A DNA stretch of 64,000 nt, taken from positions 1 through 64,000 of the forward strand of contig PACL01000054.1 in assembly GCA_002700095.1 (NCBI GenBank). Reading direction: 5' to 3'. Source of the stretch: Fulvimarina sp. GTDB taxonomy: Bacteria > Pseudomonadota > Alphaproteobacteria > Rhizobiales > Rhizobiaceae. The notes beneath the pieces were generated by a model that saw only the letters and a list, made by a program, of their open reading frames with translations, was not told where the DNA came from and ran no database searches. Below, one piece after another: positions 7,633 to 16,255 of this stretch. A program made the position numbers and the translations under genes. How positions within the stretch are numbered: position 1 is the stretch's first letter; each line of letters begins with the position of its first letter.

Positions 7633-8745
7633 TCAGGCCTTTGCGAGCAGCGGCGTATAGCTGCGCCTGTACATCCTCGTGCCGGCGAACCGGAGCAGTC
7701 TCGTGCTGATCGCCGCCGGCAACCGGCGAATCCGGTCTCGGGTTTCCGACTGTCCCCTCACCCAGTCCACGCGCGGCTGGCGGCGTGCGGCGTAGCGCCC
7801 GAGCGCGGTATCGAGATCGTCTCCCGCGGTGATAGCGTCGGCCAAGAGAACTGCATCCTCGCAGGCCATTCCGGCACCCTCGGCCATGCTGGGCGACGTC
7901 GCATGGGCCGCATCGCCGATCAGGACGACACGGCCGCGGAAGCAGACCGGCGGCTGAACGGCTTCGATCCGGCTGAAATGCACCGGCGTGTCGGGCTGGA
8001 GCTGCCGGAGCAGCGGACCGAGCGGCGCTGTGAAATCGGCAAAGATGGCCTGCAACTCGGCGCGGCTGGCCCGTTCCCGCGGATCGCCGGCCGCCTGGGC
8101 GAGCTCGGCATAGACATAGAGCGTCGACCGGTCGACCGGTTCGGCCAGAAGCGTCCGGCCCTTGGCCACCATCACCGTCCAGGCGTCGATGCCCGCATGA
8201 TTGTCGGCGAAGAAACGCCAGCATCCGTTGCCCGTATAGGTCGGAGGCGCAGGGTCGATGGCCAGCCGGCGAACGGTGGAATTGAGACCGTCCGCCCCCA
8301 CGACGAGGTCATAGGTCTCGCAGCTCCAGTCGTCGAACGTCACGAGGCACCCGCCGGCCACCTGCCGGACGTCGGCGATGGCCCGGCCGGTGCGGATCGG
8401 AACCGGGGCGACCGAATCCAGAAGGATCTTGTGCATGACGGCGCGAGGCATGCCGAGGCAAGGTCCGCAGCCTTCCCAGAACCTCTCGGAATCGACCGTG
8501 CTGAGGTGCCGGCCGCGATGGTCGTAGAAGTCCTGCCGGCGGATCGGGACGGCCGACTGACTGATTGCGGAAAACAAGCCGAGTTCCGCAAAGGCTCGGG
8601 ATGCATTGCCGGGCAGGAAAAGCCCGAAGCCCGATGACGTCCAGTCGGGCCTCCGTTCGACCACGTCGGCACGAATGCCGCGCGTGAGAAGCGCACGCGC
8701 CAGAGAGAGACCGGCAAGCCCGGCGCCGGCGATGAGTATCTTCAC
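7633..8745 (-). CDS. FAD-dependent aromatic-ring-type monooxygenase
   Basis: A 370-residue group A flavoprotein monooxygenase. The N-terminus has the dinucleotide fold GAGLAGLSLARAL, followed by the DG motif GADGLNS at about residue 155. The GD motif VVLIGDAAHATSPSMAEGAGMACEDA is at about residues 275-300. The family hydroxylates phenolic or heteroaromatic acids using NAD(P)H and oxygen. I chose the GTG at 8745 because GAGGAAAG precedes it at the right spacing; an ATG five codons upstream has no such site. The gene is followed after 4 bp by the PAP2 gene. Nothing nearby shows the substrate; salicylate, 3-hydroxybenzoate or hydroxynicotinate-type acids are all possible. Confidence 0.85.
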   Translation of the reverse strand: MKILIAGAGLAGLSLARALLTRGIRADVVERRPDWTSSGFGLFLPGNASRAFAELGLFSAISQSAVPIRRQDFYDHRGRHLSTVDSERFWEGCGPCLGMPRAVMHKILLDSVAPVPIRTGRAIADVRQVAGGCLVTFDDWSCETYDLVVGADGLNSTVRRLAIDPAPPTYTGNGCWRFFADNHAGIDAWTVMVAKGRTLLAEPVDRSTLYVYAELAQAAGDPRERASRAELQAIFADFTAPLGPLLRQLQPDTPVHFSRIEAVQPPVCFRGRVVLIGDAAHATSPSMAEGAGMACEDAVLLADAITAGDDLDTALGRYAARRQPRVDWVRGQSETRDRIRRLPAAISTRLLRFAGTRMYRRSYTPLLAKA

Positions 8746-9038
8746 GGTCTTTCCTCGCATGTCTCGACATCACGTCGAATGGCGTCTTGCCCGCCGTCCG
8801 GGCGATCGCTGTTCCTATCTGGCAGATGAGTTGTCGCGCCGTGGCAGGGCGGCCCTGCCCCGGTCGCTTCGGCGGCGCGCCGGGTCTTCTGGATCCCGCC
8901 CGTGTACCGATCGTTTCGAAGCGGCGATCTTGCGTTACATCGATAACAACTCTGCCCCTCCCGCGAGAGCGCGATCGCATCGCTGCGGGTCACGGCAATG
9001 CAACCGGCGACTGGCTCGATCATGGGCAGAAGTCGGTG
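8746..9038. other. Intergenic region, promoter of the flavin monooxygenase operon
   Basis: This 293-bp stretch lies between the start of the monooxygenase and the stop of the response regulator, both on the minus strand. It should hold the monooxygenase promoter. A short dyad, GTTACATCGATAAC at 8934-8947, is about 190 bp upstream of the start and might be a regulator site. No gene is evident. Confidence 0.35.
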
Positions 9039-9764
9039 CTAGCGCACGACCTCGACGTCGGCGTTGAACAGGTATCCGACGCCGCGCTCGGTCCGGATCA
9101 GCTGTGGGTTGCTGGGGTCGGCCTCGAGCTTGCGCCGCAGCCGCAGGATCAGAACGTCGATGCTGCGGTCGAAGACTTCTTCGTCGTGCAGCCGGGTCGC
9201 GGCAATCAGCTGCTCCCGGCTGAGGATCTGCTGCGGCGAACGCAGGAAGGCGGTCAGGAGATTGAACTCGCCGACAGTCAGCTTGACCAGCGTCTGATGC
9301 GGAGACGTCAGGCGGCGCATGCGGACGCTGAGTTCGAAGCCGGCGAACCTGTAGCGGATCCGCTGCTGGATTTCCCGCGAGCGCCCGTCGGCGCGTTCAG
9401 AGCGCCGCAGAACGGCTCTTGTCCGGGCCATCAACTCCCGCAGGCTGAACGGCTTGGTGACGTAGTCGTCGGCCCCGAGTTCGAGCGCCACCACCCGGTC
9501 CGGCTCGTCCCGGCGCTGCCCCGTGATGATGATCACCGGCACTTGGCTGTCGGAGGAGATGCCGCGCATCAGGTCGAGCCCGTTCTCCTTGGCCAGCTGC
9601 AGGTCGAGGATGATGAGGTCGGCGGGACGCGCGTTGAGCACGCGCTTCACCGCCGGACCGTCGGGTGCGGTGCTGACCTCGTAGCCGTGATTGGTGAAAT
9701 AGGTGCCGATGAGGTCCCGCATGGCGGGATCGTCGTCCACGACGAGGATATGCCTTCCGGTCAT
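9039..9764 (-). CDS. OmpR-family response regulator (VirG-like)
   Basis: A 241-residue two-domain regulator. The receiver domain (residues 4-120) has the acidic pocket Asp10-Asp12, the phospho-acceptor Asp54 in LIILDLQ, and Lys104 in YVTKPFS. The C-terminal winged helix (about 140-235) has the TVGEFNLLTAFLRSPQQILSREQL recognition region and the closing GVGYLF. It lies 22 bp downstream of the hybrid kinase gene, its obvious partner. The layout and the kinase type resemble VirA/VirG of Agrobacterium, but no vir genes or vir boxes are visible nearby, so here the pair probably senses something else. The target is likely the operon itself or the adjacent peroxidase and oxidoreductase genes. Confidence 0.88.
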   Translation of the reverse strand: MTGRHILVVDDDPAMRDLIGTYFTNHGYEVSTAPDGPAVKRVLNARPADLIILDLQLAKENGLDLMRGISSDSQVPVIIITGQRRDEPDRVVALELGADDYVTKPFSLRELMARTRAVLRRSERADGRSREIQQRIRYRFAGFELSVRMRRLTSPHQTLVKLTVGEFNLLTAFLRSPQQILSREQLIAATRLHDEEVFDRSIDVLILRLRRKLEADPSNPQLIRTERGVGYLFNADVEVVR

Positions 9765-9786
9765 GAATGTGCCCCGTTACCGCGCG

Positions 9787-12324
9787 TCATGGTCGTCCCG
9801 CCGCGAGTTGAAGTGTTGGGTTTCGTCCGGTGGAATTCAGCTGGATCTGCTGCGAAAGCGCCATGGCGAGGGCTTCCATGCGCAGCGGCTTCTCGAGCCT
9901 CATGCCGGATGGATGCTGCCATTTGTGCCCGCCGCTCCCGGAGCCGCGTTCGGCTATGACGAGAACGGGCAGCCCAGCAAGCGGACCCGGCGGACCGTTC
10001 CAGACATGCTGCAGGCCGGCGTCGAGGACCGCTTCGTCCAGCAGCGCAAGATCGAACCGGTCGCTGTCGCGGGCAATGGCATCCAGCGCCGTCTGCGTCT
10101 GGCCGAAGCCGACGGCCTCGTAGCCGAGATGTGCCAGCATTTCCTCGAGCAATGTCCGCCGCTGCCTGTCGGCGTCGACGACGAGGATCGTCTCGCCGCT
10201 GCCCCTGGGGATATCTCGGCTGAGCGCCGCAGCATCCTCCGCCTCGATGGGCGAGAGGTCGCTGCAGGGGAAATAGGCCGCGATGCTGCTTCCCTTTCCG
10301 ATCTCGCTGCTGACATCGAGCGTGCCCTTGTGCGCCATCACGATCCCATGAACAGCCGACAGCCCCAGCCCCGTGCCCTCTCCCACCGACTTCGTCGTGA
10401 AGAATGGCTCGAACATCCGTTGAAGGGTCTCCGGGCTCATCCCGTGTCCGCGGTCGCGCACGGCCAGGCGCACGTAACGCCCGGGCTTGAGCCGCCCGTG
10501 CGACAATTCGCGGTCGCGGGCGATGGTGACCTCGTCGACGACCAGCTGGACGACACCCTCGCGCTCCATGGCGTGGGCCGCATTGGCGCAGAGGTTCATC
10601 ACCACCTGCTGCAACTCGGCCGGGTCGCCCAGGATGACGCCGTCGCCGTCCGCGAAGCGGGTCTTTATCGCGATGGTGCCGGGGAGCGAGGCGCGAATGA
10701 GATCGAGCGCCTCGACGACGACCGGAACCGTCCGCATCGGGCGATAGCGATTGTCGCGCCGGCGGCTGAAAGCCAGGATCTGGTCGGTGATGCTCTGGGC
10801 GCGCATGCCGGCCCGGACGATCTGCTGGACCTGCCTGTGCGGCGTGCCGTCGGCATCGAGCTCGGACAGAGCGAGCTCGCCGTAGCCGAGGATCGCCCCC
10901 AGGATGTTGTTGTATTCGTGGGCGATCCCGCCGGCGAGCGTCCCCAGCGATTCCAGCCTCTGGGACTCCGCCAGCCGGGTTTCGAGGAAGGCCCGCTGCC
11001 GATCGCCGTAGGCGCGTTGCAGCGCATTGGTGAAAATCTCTGCGGCGGTGCGAAGCAGGGCGACCTCGTCCGCCGGCCAGCGCCGCTCCCGTGACCGCGT
11101 CGCGAAGCTGAGATAGCCGAAATTGCGCTCCGCATTCTGCAGCGGCAGGGCCAGCCACGACCGGTAGCCGAGGCGCTCGAGGCGATTTCGCTGGCCGCCG
11201 ATCGGCAGCGCCGACACTTTCGCAACCTCGATACCGCCATGGGATGCGCGCCTCCCGTCCCAGTTCTCGGCCAGCCTGAAAACCGCGGTCGCGGCGGCGA
11301 CCGGACCCGTGGGCCCGGCCGGGCAAAGGGCTTCGGCTCGAACCTCTTCGCGGGTGAGCAGCCGCACCTCGTCGAGGCCGGCCGAGCGGCCGAGGATGGC
11401 GAGCCCCGCCTCCATCTCCCGGCAGAGATGATCCAGATCCATGTCGATCAGGCTGGTCGAGACCGCGGCGATGGCAGCTTCCAGCACCAGCCGGTCACGC
11501 AGGGTCGCCGCGTTCTGCTGAAGGCGAGCGAAGAGATACGCCACATACGCACACAGGATCAGCGCCATGCCGTAGAGGACGACGCGGAAGTGAGCGGCCC
11601 GATCCGACGCTTCTGCGTGGAGGACGAGATAGCGAGCCTGATATCGCTGCACCAGGACGGCAGTGGGAACCCGCTGCAGGTCCGCGGCGATCGCGTCGAC
11701 GACGGGAAAGGTATTCGCCAGCACCCGTCCGTGGATGATCAGCGTGCGGGCGAGAGGCCCGCCAAACTCCGGCAGGAACGGGAAATGCAGATGGTTCAGC
11801 GCCAGATTGAGCTGTCTCTGGTTCTCCGGGCTCGGCTCTCGGGTAAACCTGGAAAGGGTTCCCGCGACGCTCGTCAGGCGCATGTGGGCTTCGGCGCTCG
11901 TCGAGGGCAGGCCCCGCTTCACCAATTCCAGCGTGTCGCCGAAGATGATCTGCGAGTTCTGCATCACCGAGTTCTTCGACTTGAAGCGCTCGACCAACTC
12001 GCCGGCGCGGTCCAGCGCGATGTCCAGGTCGACGGCGAGCCGGGCAAGCTGCGCATCCCCGCTGCCGACGGCCTCGTACAGCGTATCCGACGACCGCCGC
12101 ATCGCATCGAGGCTGCGGACCAGGGGGTCATAGTTCTGCAGGATCGCGCTGCGCGCCTGCAGCACGTCGCGTTGCAGCGAGGCATTGCTCGTGTCGATCG
12201 ACCGCAGCGCCTCCAGCGTCCGTTGGTGGCGCGCATCGTCGGGGGTCATGCTGAGGACGAACAGGGTCGTCAGGATACCGAGCATCCCAGCCACCGCGCC
12301 AAGAAAGATGGGCAGGCGGTTCAA
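9787..12324 (-). CDS. VirA-like hybrid sensor histidine kinase
   Basis: About 845 residues: membrane segment at about 4-26, an all-helical extracytoplasmic region of about 220 residues (DAHL-like, beginning TLEALRSIDTSNASLQRD), and a second membrane segment at about 250-265. A GAF-type linker (about 290-440), a HisKA helix with GGIAHEYNN (His near 468) and the ATPase domain with GHGMSPETL and GTGLGLSAVHGI follow. The C-terminal receiver (about 712-830) keeps an acceptor Asp (LALLD) and a Lys (LEKPL), though the N-terminal acidic pair is DAD. This is the VirA layout. The best start is a TTG at 12324 that overlaps the peroxidase stop (TTGA); a longer open frame upstream runs antiparallel to the peroxidase codon pattern and is not coding. 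Its partner is the regulator at 9039. Confidence 0.85.
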   Translation of the reverse strand: MNRLPIFLGAVAGMLGILTTLFVLSMTPDDARHQRTLEALRSIDTSNASLQRDVLQARSAILQNYDPLVRSLDAMRRSSDTLYEAVGSGDAQLARLAVDLDIALDRAGELVERFKSKNSVMQNSQIIFGDTLELVKRGLPSTSAEAHMRLTSVAGTLSRFTREPSPENQRQLNLALNHLHFPFLPEFGGPLARTLIIHGRVLANTFPVVDAIAADLQRVPTAVLVQRYQARYLVLHAEASDRAAHFRVVLYGMALILCAYVAYLFARLQQNAATLRDRLVLEAAIAAVSTSLIDMDLDHLCREMEAGLAILGRSAGLDEVRLLTREEVRAEALCPAGPTGPVAAATAVFRLAENWDGRRASHGGIEVAKVSALPIGGQRNRLERLGYRSWLALPLQNAERNFGYLSFATRSRERRWPADEVALLRTAAEIFTNALQRAYGDRQRAFLETRLAESQRLESLGTLAGGIAHEYNNILGAILGYGELALSELDADGTPHRQVQQIVRAGMRAQSITDQILAFSRRRDNRYRPMRTVPVVVEALDLIRASLPGTIAIKTRFADGDGVILGDPAELQQVVMNLCANAAHAMEREGVVQLVVDEVTIARDRELSHGRLKPGRYVRLAVRDRGHGMSPETLQRMFEPFFTTKSVGEGTGLGLSAVHGIVMAHKGTLDVSSEIGKGSSIAAYFPCSDLSPIEAEDAAALSRDIPRGSGETILVVDADRQRRTLLEEMLAHLGYEAVGFGQTQTALDAIARDSDRFDLALLDEAVLDAGLQHVWNGPPGPLAGLPVLVIAERGSGSGGHKWQHPSGMRLEKPLRMEALAMALSQQIQLNSTGRNPTLQLAAGRP

Positions 12325-13412
12325 CGTGTCGTGTCCCCGTGCAGCGATGGGGGATCGATCGGATTGAGGCCGTTCAGCGTCCCCAGAAATTTCACGATCA
12401 GACGGACATCGCTCGCGGGAACGGTTCGCCTGAGCTGGCTCGCGGCCATTTCGCCAACGGCTGCTTCGAGCGTCGCCGCGCGGCCATCGTGGAAATAGGG
12501 TGCCGTCAGCGCAACGTTCCGAAGACTCGGCACGCGGAACAGGGAACGGTCCTCCGCTTGCCCGGTCAGGGCGTAGCGGCCGATGTCCGCCGCGCTGGCG
12601 GTCTCGCCCTCGTCGCTGGCGGCCTGCGCGAAGCCTGGCCGAAAGAGAGGAAAGCGCTGCATGAGGTTGCCGCCGACGTTTTCGCCCTGATGGCAGGATA
12701 TGCATCCGTATGACTTGAACAGCCCGTATCCCTGCTCCTCCTCCGCCGTGATGGCGCCGGCCTCGCCCTTGAGATAGCGGTCGAAGCGGCCTCCCGCCGT
12801 CGTCAGCGACCGTTGAAAGGCGCCCAGCGCCTCGAGAACCCGCTGCCGATCGGGACCCTCGCCAAAGAGCCTGCGGAAGCTTGCGGCGTAGTGCCGATCG
12901 TCGCGAAGCAACGAGATGATGGACGGCCACGAGCTGCCCATGACGTTGGGAGCCAGCAGAATGGCCTCGTTCTGCTCTTCCAGCGTCGCGAAGTTGCCCC
13001 GCCAGTTGTATCGATAGTTCTTCCAGGCGTTGAAGATGCTGGGCGTGTTGAAGAGATGGTCTTCGCCGTTCGCGCCGACCGCCCTTCGCCTGCCATCGTC
13101 GCCGCCCGCTTCGAGCCGGTGGCAGGTGGCACAGGCGCGGCTGGCGCCCGCCGAAAGCCGTTCGTCCGAAAAGAGCCTGGCACCAAGGGCGACCAGGTCC
13201 GATCGCTGTCCCGCGATTGGCGCGAGGGGACTGATCGGTTCCGGCAGGGCGAGTTGCGATGCCGCCAAAGCAGCGCTCATTGGCGCAGCTGGCACACCCG
13301 TCTGCCGTTCCGTCGCCAGCGGCGAGCGCGACAGCGACGCGCCCCAGATACAGCTGACCGCGATCACGAGCCCGCAGACGCCCGGCGTCCGCATCCATCT
13401 TGCTATCGACAT
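12321..13412 (-). CDS. Di-haem cytochrome-c peroxidase, MauG family
   Basis: A 363-residue exported protein with a hydrophobic N-terminal signal or anchor (about residues 10-27). It has two c-type haem sites, Cys94-x-x-Cys97-His98 and Cys237-x-x-Cys240-His241, the spacing of bacterial di-haem peroxidases. The segment ALGAFQRSLTTAGGRFDRY between the haems and the closing RVPSLRNVALTAPYFHDG are family hallmarks. It acts in the periplasm, either reducing hydrogen peroxide or oxidising a protein side chain as MauG does. Its stop overlaps the kinase start, and its start lies inside the 3' end of the upstream unknown gene, so peroxidase and kinase are co-translated. This suggests that the kinase senses a redox or phenolic signal that the peroxidase helps to process. 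That role is inference. Confidence 0.88.
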   Translation of the reverse strand: MSIARWMRTPGVCGLVIAVSCIWGASLSRSPLATERQTGVPAAPMSAALAASQLALPEPISPLAPIAGQRSDLVALGARLFSDERLSAGASRACATCHRLEAGGDDGRRRAVGANGEDHLFNTPSIFNAWKNYRYNWRGNFATLEEQNEAILLAPNVMGSSWPSIISLLRDDRHYAASFRRLFGEGPDRQRVLEALGAFQRSLTTAGGRFDRYLKGEAGAITAEEEQGYGLFKSYGCISCHQGENVGGNLMQRFPLFRPGFAQAASDEGETASAADIGRYALTGQAEDRSLFRVPSLRNVALTAPYFHDGRAATLEAAVGEMAASQLRRTVPASDVRLIVKFLGTLNGLNPIDPPSLHGDTTR

Positions 13413-14059
13413 GAATTGTCCTGCCGCAACGACAAAACTGGAGACCAGCCGAGTGAGACTGCGGCAGGTCGCAGCCGAAGCTCAAGGCGACTGATGATGC
13501 CGACATCGGGCGCCCCTGCCCCGAGCAACGTGACCGCCTCCGCCGCGCCACTCAGCGGCAGCCATCGGATGGTGCCGTGCAGGCTGACCTTCTGCAGGCG
13601 CAGCAGCGGGGTGGGATCGACACGCAACATGCCCAAAAGGCTGTCGCGATCGTCATCAGGCAAGGAGGCTCCGGCAAAACAGGGCGTCATCTGCTGCTCG
13701 CGGCACGACTGCATGAGCTGGGCGTGTGTCGCACCCGGCCCGGCCCAGGCAATCCCCGCCTCACGGCTGACATCGACGGCGCAGGCCAGGGACAGGTCGG
13801 CGCAGAGCATGGAGGCGAACTGCGCCTCGATCATCGCCTGTTCGGCGGAAACGAGACCCATTTCGGTGACGACGTCACCCCGGCGGGCCGGAAGCGAGGA
13901 GCCGGCGGGGCCGTAGAAGCACGCCGTGGGTGCCACCGAACGCGCTGCGACGCGGGCGAACTTGAGGATGTCGGGCAGGTCGCGGCAGCAGAAAATGAGC
14001 CGCGGCAACCATTTCGCCGCACGCCATGTGGCGCCGGCACTTTGCTGATACGTCATCAT
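13403..14059 (-). CDS. Uncharacterised Cys-rich protein at the head of the peroxidase-kinase operon
   Basis: I do not recognise this 218-residue protein. It has eight cysteines (two adjacent in FCCRD), a hydrophobic N-terminal stretch LPRLIFCC, and no membrane segment long enough to be certain. The start at 14059 (or the adjacent ATG at 14056) is chosen because GAGGAAG lies six bases upstream; the frame stays open to 14398 but that part is not protein-like. The last 10 bases overlap the peroxidase start, so the two are translationally coupled. A helper in haem-protein maturation, a sensor accessory or an enzyme are all possible; the conserved position in this operon in relatives would be informative. 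Confidence 0.6.
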   Translation of the reverse strand: MMTYQQSAGATWRAAKWLPRLIFCCRDLPDILKFARVAARSVAPTACFYGPAGSSLPARRGDVVTEMGLVSAEQAMIEAQFASMLCADLSLACAVDVSREAGIAWAGPGATHAQLMQSCREQQMTPCFAGASLPDDDRDSLLGMLRVDPTPLLRLQKVSLHGTIRWLPLSGAAEAVTLLGAGAPDVGIISRLELRLRPAAVSLGWSPVLSLRQDNSCR

Positions 14060-14387
14060 GCTTCCTCGGCATTCGATGTGGACCAGTGCCGCCGGGTCGA
14101 ACAGTCGGCCCATCTGTCGGTATTCGGACCTGCACACCGGCGTCGTTACCCGCGTCCCATTGCTTTCTTCAGAGAATCCCCGGCAGGAGGTCGATGTCGC
14201 CGGCAAACCCGGCTTCTGCCGGCCCAGGCCTTGGCCCTGGAAACAACCATCCGCCCATGCCTCGATTGATCGAGACGACGGGAGGGCCCCATTGGGCAAA
14301 GCGATCACCTTCCGGCAGCTGCAGTCTGAGCGAAGCCTGTCGACGCGGCGGCGACATTTGAAATCGTCCCCGCCGCGTCGGCCCTCA
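14060..14387. other. Intergenic region, likely promoter of the peroxidase-kinase operon
   Basis: This 328-bp stretch lies between the stop of the GMC oxidoreductase and the start of the unknown gene at 14059, both on the minus strand. It is long enough for a separate promoter. The proximal part near 14200 has a GC-rich dyad (AACCCGGCTTCTGCCGGCC) that may terminate the GMC transcript. No gene is evident. Confidence 0.35.
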
Positions 14388-16004
14388 TCAGGCGGCATGC
14401 GCGGTCCGGATCATCTCGGCCGCCCGCTCGCCGATGATGGCGCATGGCGCCTGGGTGTTACCTGTCGTCACCTTCGGCATGATCGAGCCGTCGGCCACGC
14501 GCAGCCCGTCGATGCCGTAGACCCGCAGGGACGCATCGACCACGGACATCGCATCCCGGCCCATCTTGTTGGTGCAGGACTGGTGCCAGTAGGTGACCGC
14601 CGCGTCGCGGATATAGTCGTCGAGCGCTGCCCCCTTGATATCGCCCGGCATGGCTTCGGCCTTGACGTGGCGCTGGAAGGCCTTCGCGTTACCGAGCTCG
14701 CGGCAGAGCTCGACGCAGCGACGGGCGGTCGCAACGTCGGAGGGATGGCTCAGCATGTTGGCGTCGATCGCCAGCGGCGTCAGCGGATTGGAATCCTGGA
14801 GCCGCAGACGGCCACGGCTTTCCGGGTGTGCGAGGCCCGCGAACATCGTCCAGCCATGCTCCGGGACGCCTCGCGCCGCGGTGCGATCGCTGGGCACCGG
14901 AAACTCCACCTGACAGAAGACCAGGTCCGGAGCGTCGAGATCGGGGCGGCTCTTCCAATACATCGTCGCTTCGCTGCCGCTGTTACGCGGTGCGATCGGC
15001 TCCCGATATTCCCAGGTGCATCCAAAGGAAACGTGGTCCTGGAGGTTCTGCCCGACACCGGGAAGATGCTGCACGACGTCGATGCCGTGGCGGGCCAACT
15101 CGGCCTCGTCGCCAATGCCTGAATGCATCAACACCTTCGGCGACTGGATCGCCCCGAGTGACAGCACCACTTCGGCTCTTGCGCCGATCGTGGCAACTTG
15201 TCCGTCGTGTAGGACCTCGACGCCGGTCGCACGCTTGCCCTCGAGCACCACGCGAAGAACCGTCGTGCCGGTGAGGACCGTCAGATTGGGGCGGTCGCGC
15301 CAGGGGTGGACGTAAGCGCGGTACAGCGAGTGTCGCCGGCCGTGGCGGACCAGCATGTCGGCCAGGGCAGCGCCCCCCGGCCCTTCCATCATCTCGCCGT
15401 TCGGGTGCTCGAACCGCGGAATGCCGATCTCGCGGGCCGCGGCGAGCATCGCATAGGCGATCGGGCTGGGTTCGCATGCCGGCTGAACCCAGACAGGACC
15501 AGAGGAGCCCCGATATTTTGGATCGGGCTCGCCCTGCCAGTTTTCGATGCGGCGATAGATATCGAGGACATTGGCATATCCCCATGCCGGATCCCCGGCC
15601 TCCGCAGCGAAGAAGTCCCAATCGCTGCGGTGCCCCCGAGCCCAGACCATCACGTTGATACTGGATCCGCCGCCGAGCCCCTTGCCCATCGACATCGACA
15701 ATGCGCGGCCGTTCAGCTGCGGGTTGGGTTGCGCCTGGAAACCCCAGTCGCGCTCGCTGCCCAGATTGACGGGCCATGCCGCCGGATCGAGCACGGTTTC
15801 GGCCTCGTCGTCGCTGCCGGCCTCGATCAGGAGCACCTGGACGTCGGCGTTCTCGGCAAGCCGCCGGGCGATGACCGAGCCAGAAGCACCAGCGCCGCAG
15901 ACAATGAAGTCATAAGCGGGTTTCGGCGTGGTCGTGGCCGGGCGCCGGCTTTCCTGCGGGCGTGGACCGCGCTCGCTGTCGCCGTGTTCAGCATGTGTCG
16001 TCAT
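14388..16004 (-). CDS. GMC family oxidoreductase (choline dehydrogenase-like)
   Basis: About 538 residues with the GMC layout: FAD-binding GAGASGSVIARRL near residue 43, the ERDWGFQAQPNPQLNGR substrate loop, signature 1 GKGLGGGSSINVMVWARG, and signature 2 GAIQSPKVLMHSGIGD. The active-site region TYWHQSCTNKMG ends in a typical GMC tail VTTGNTQAPCAIIGERAAEMI. The family oxidises alcohols to aldehydes or ketones. The start is set at 16004 because AAGGA lies eight bases upstream; the frame extends seven codons further to 16025 without a good site. It is divergent from the HTH-GAF regulator across a 250-bp AT-rich promoter region, so that protein may regulate it. The alcohol substrate is unknown. 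Confidence 0.9.
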   Translation of the reverse strand: MTTHAEHGDSERGPRPQESRRPATTTPKPAYDFIVCGAGASGSVIARRLAENADVQVLLIEAGSDDEAETVLDPAAWPVNLGSERDWGFQAQPNPQLNGRALSMSMGKGLGGGSSINVMVWARGHRSDWDFFAAEAGDPAWGYANVLDIYRRIENWQGEPDPKYRGSSGPVWVQPACEPSPIAYAMLAAAREIGIPRFEHPNGEMMEGPGGAALADMLVRHGRRHSLYRAYVHPWRDRPNLTVLTGTTVLRVVLEGKRATGVEVLHDGQVATIGARAEVVLSLGAIQSPKVLMHSGIGDEAELARHGIDVVQHLPGVGQNLQDHVSFGCTWEYREPIAPRNSGSEATMYWKSRPDLDAPDLVFCQVEFPVPSDRTAARGVPEHGWTMFAGLAHPESRGRLRLQDSNPLTPLAIDANMLSHPSDVATARRCVELCRELGNAKAFQRHVKAEAMPGDIKGAALDDYIRDAAVTYWHQSCTNKMGRDAMSVVDASLRVYGIDGLRVADGSIMPKVTTGNTQAPCAIIGERAAEMIRTAHAA

Positions 16005-16255
16005 GCGAAGATTCCTTCGTTGCATCGAGCGCTGGGCGCTCGAATGGGGGCGCTTCCGTGCCTCGGCTCGTGCCGCGATGTCCGGTGGGACCGCGCTTCA
16101 CGCCTTGTCTCGGTCGCGATACGGCAATTATCAATTTTATCATTTCTATCAATTCACGACGAAGTCATCGGTTTTGTATTGTATTGCAATTGAAACAACG
16201 GGCCGCTCCTCGTACTGGTCGACGGGTTGCGCAGCTCCGCAGCGACCGATGTGCG
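16005..16255. promoter_or_regulatory. AT-rich divergent promoter region
   Basis: The middle of this region (about 16128-16200) is much richer in A and T than its surroundings and has repeated near-palindromic elements: CAATTATC, TATCATTTCTATCAATTC and TATTGTATTGCAATTG. It separates the GMC oxidoreductase from the HTH-GAF regulator and must hold both promoters. The TTGCAATTGAA dyad at about 16183 is a candidate regulator site. Confidence 0.5.

Noticed and set aside
9703-11094. A 463-codon plus-strand frame opposite the hybrid kinase
   Set aside because: It is antisense to the receiver and ATPase domains, with no ribosome binding site and an Arg/Asp/Gly-rich product.
9039-12324. A vir regulon of a Ti-type plasmid
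   Set aside because: Only the VirA/VirG-like pair is seen; no other vir genes, T-DNA borders or conjugation genes lie in the window.
12325-13551. An N-terminal extension of the hybrid kinase by about 400 codons
   Set aside because: The frame is open, but this part overlaps the peroxidase gene whole and has no domain; a TTG at the peroxidase stop gives a normal VirA-like N-terminus.
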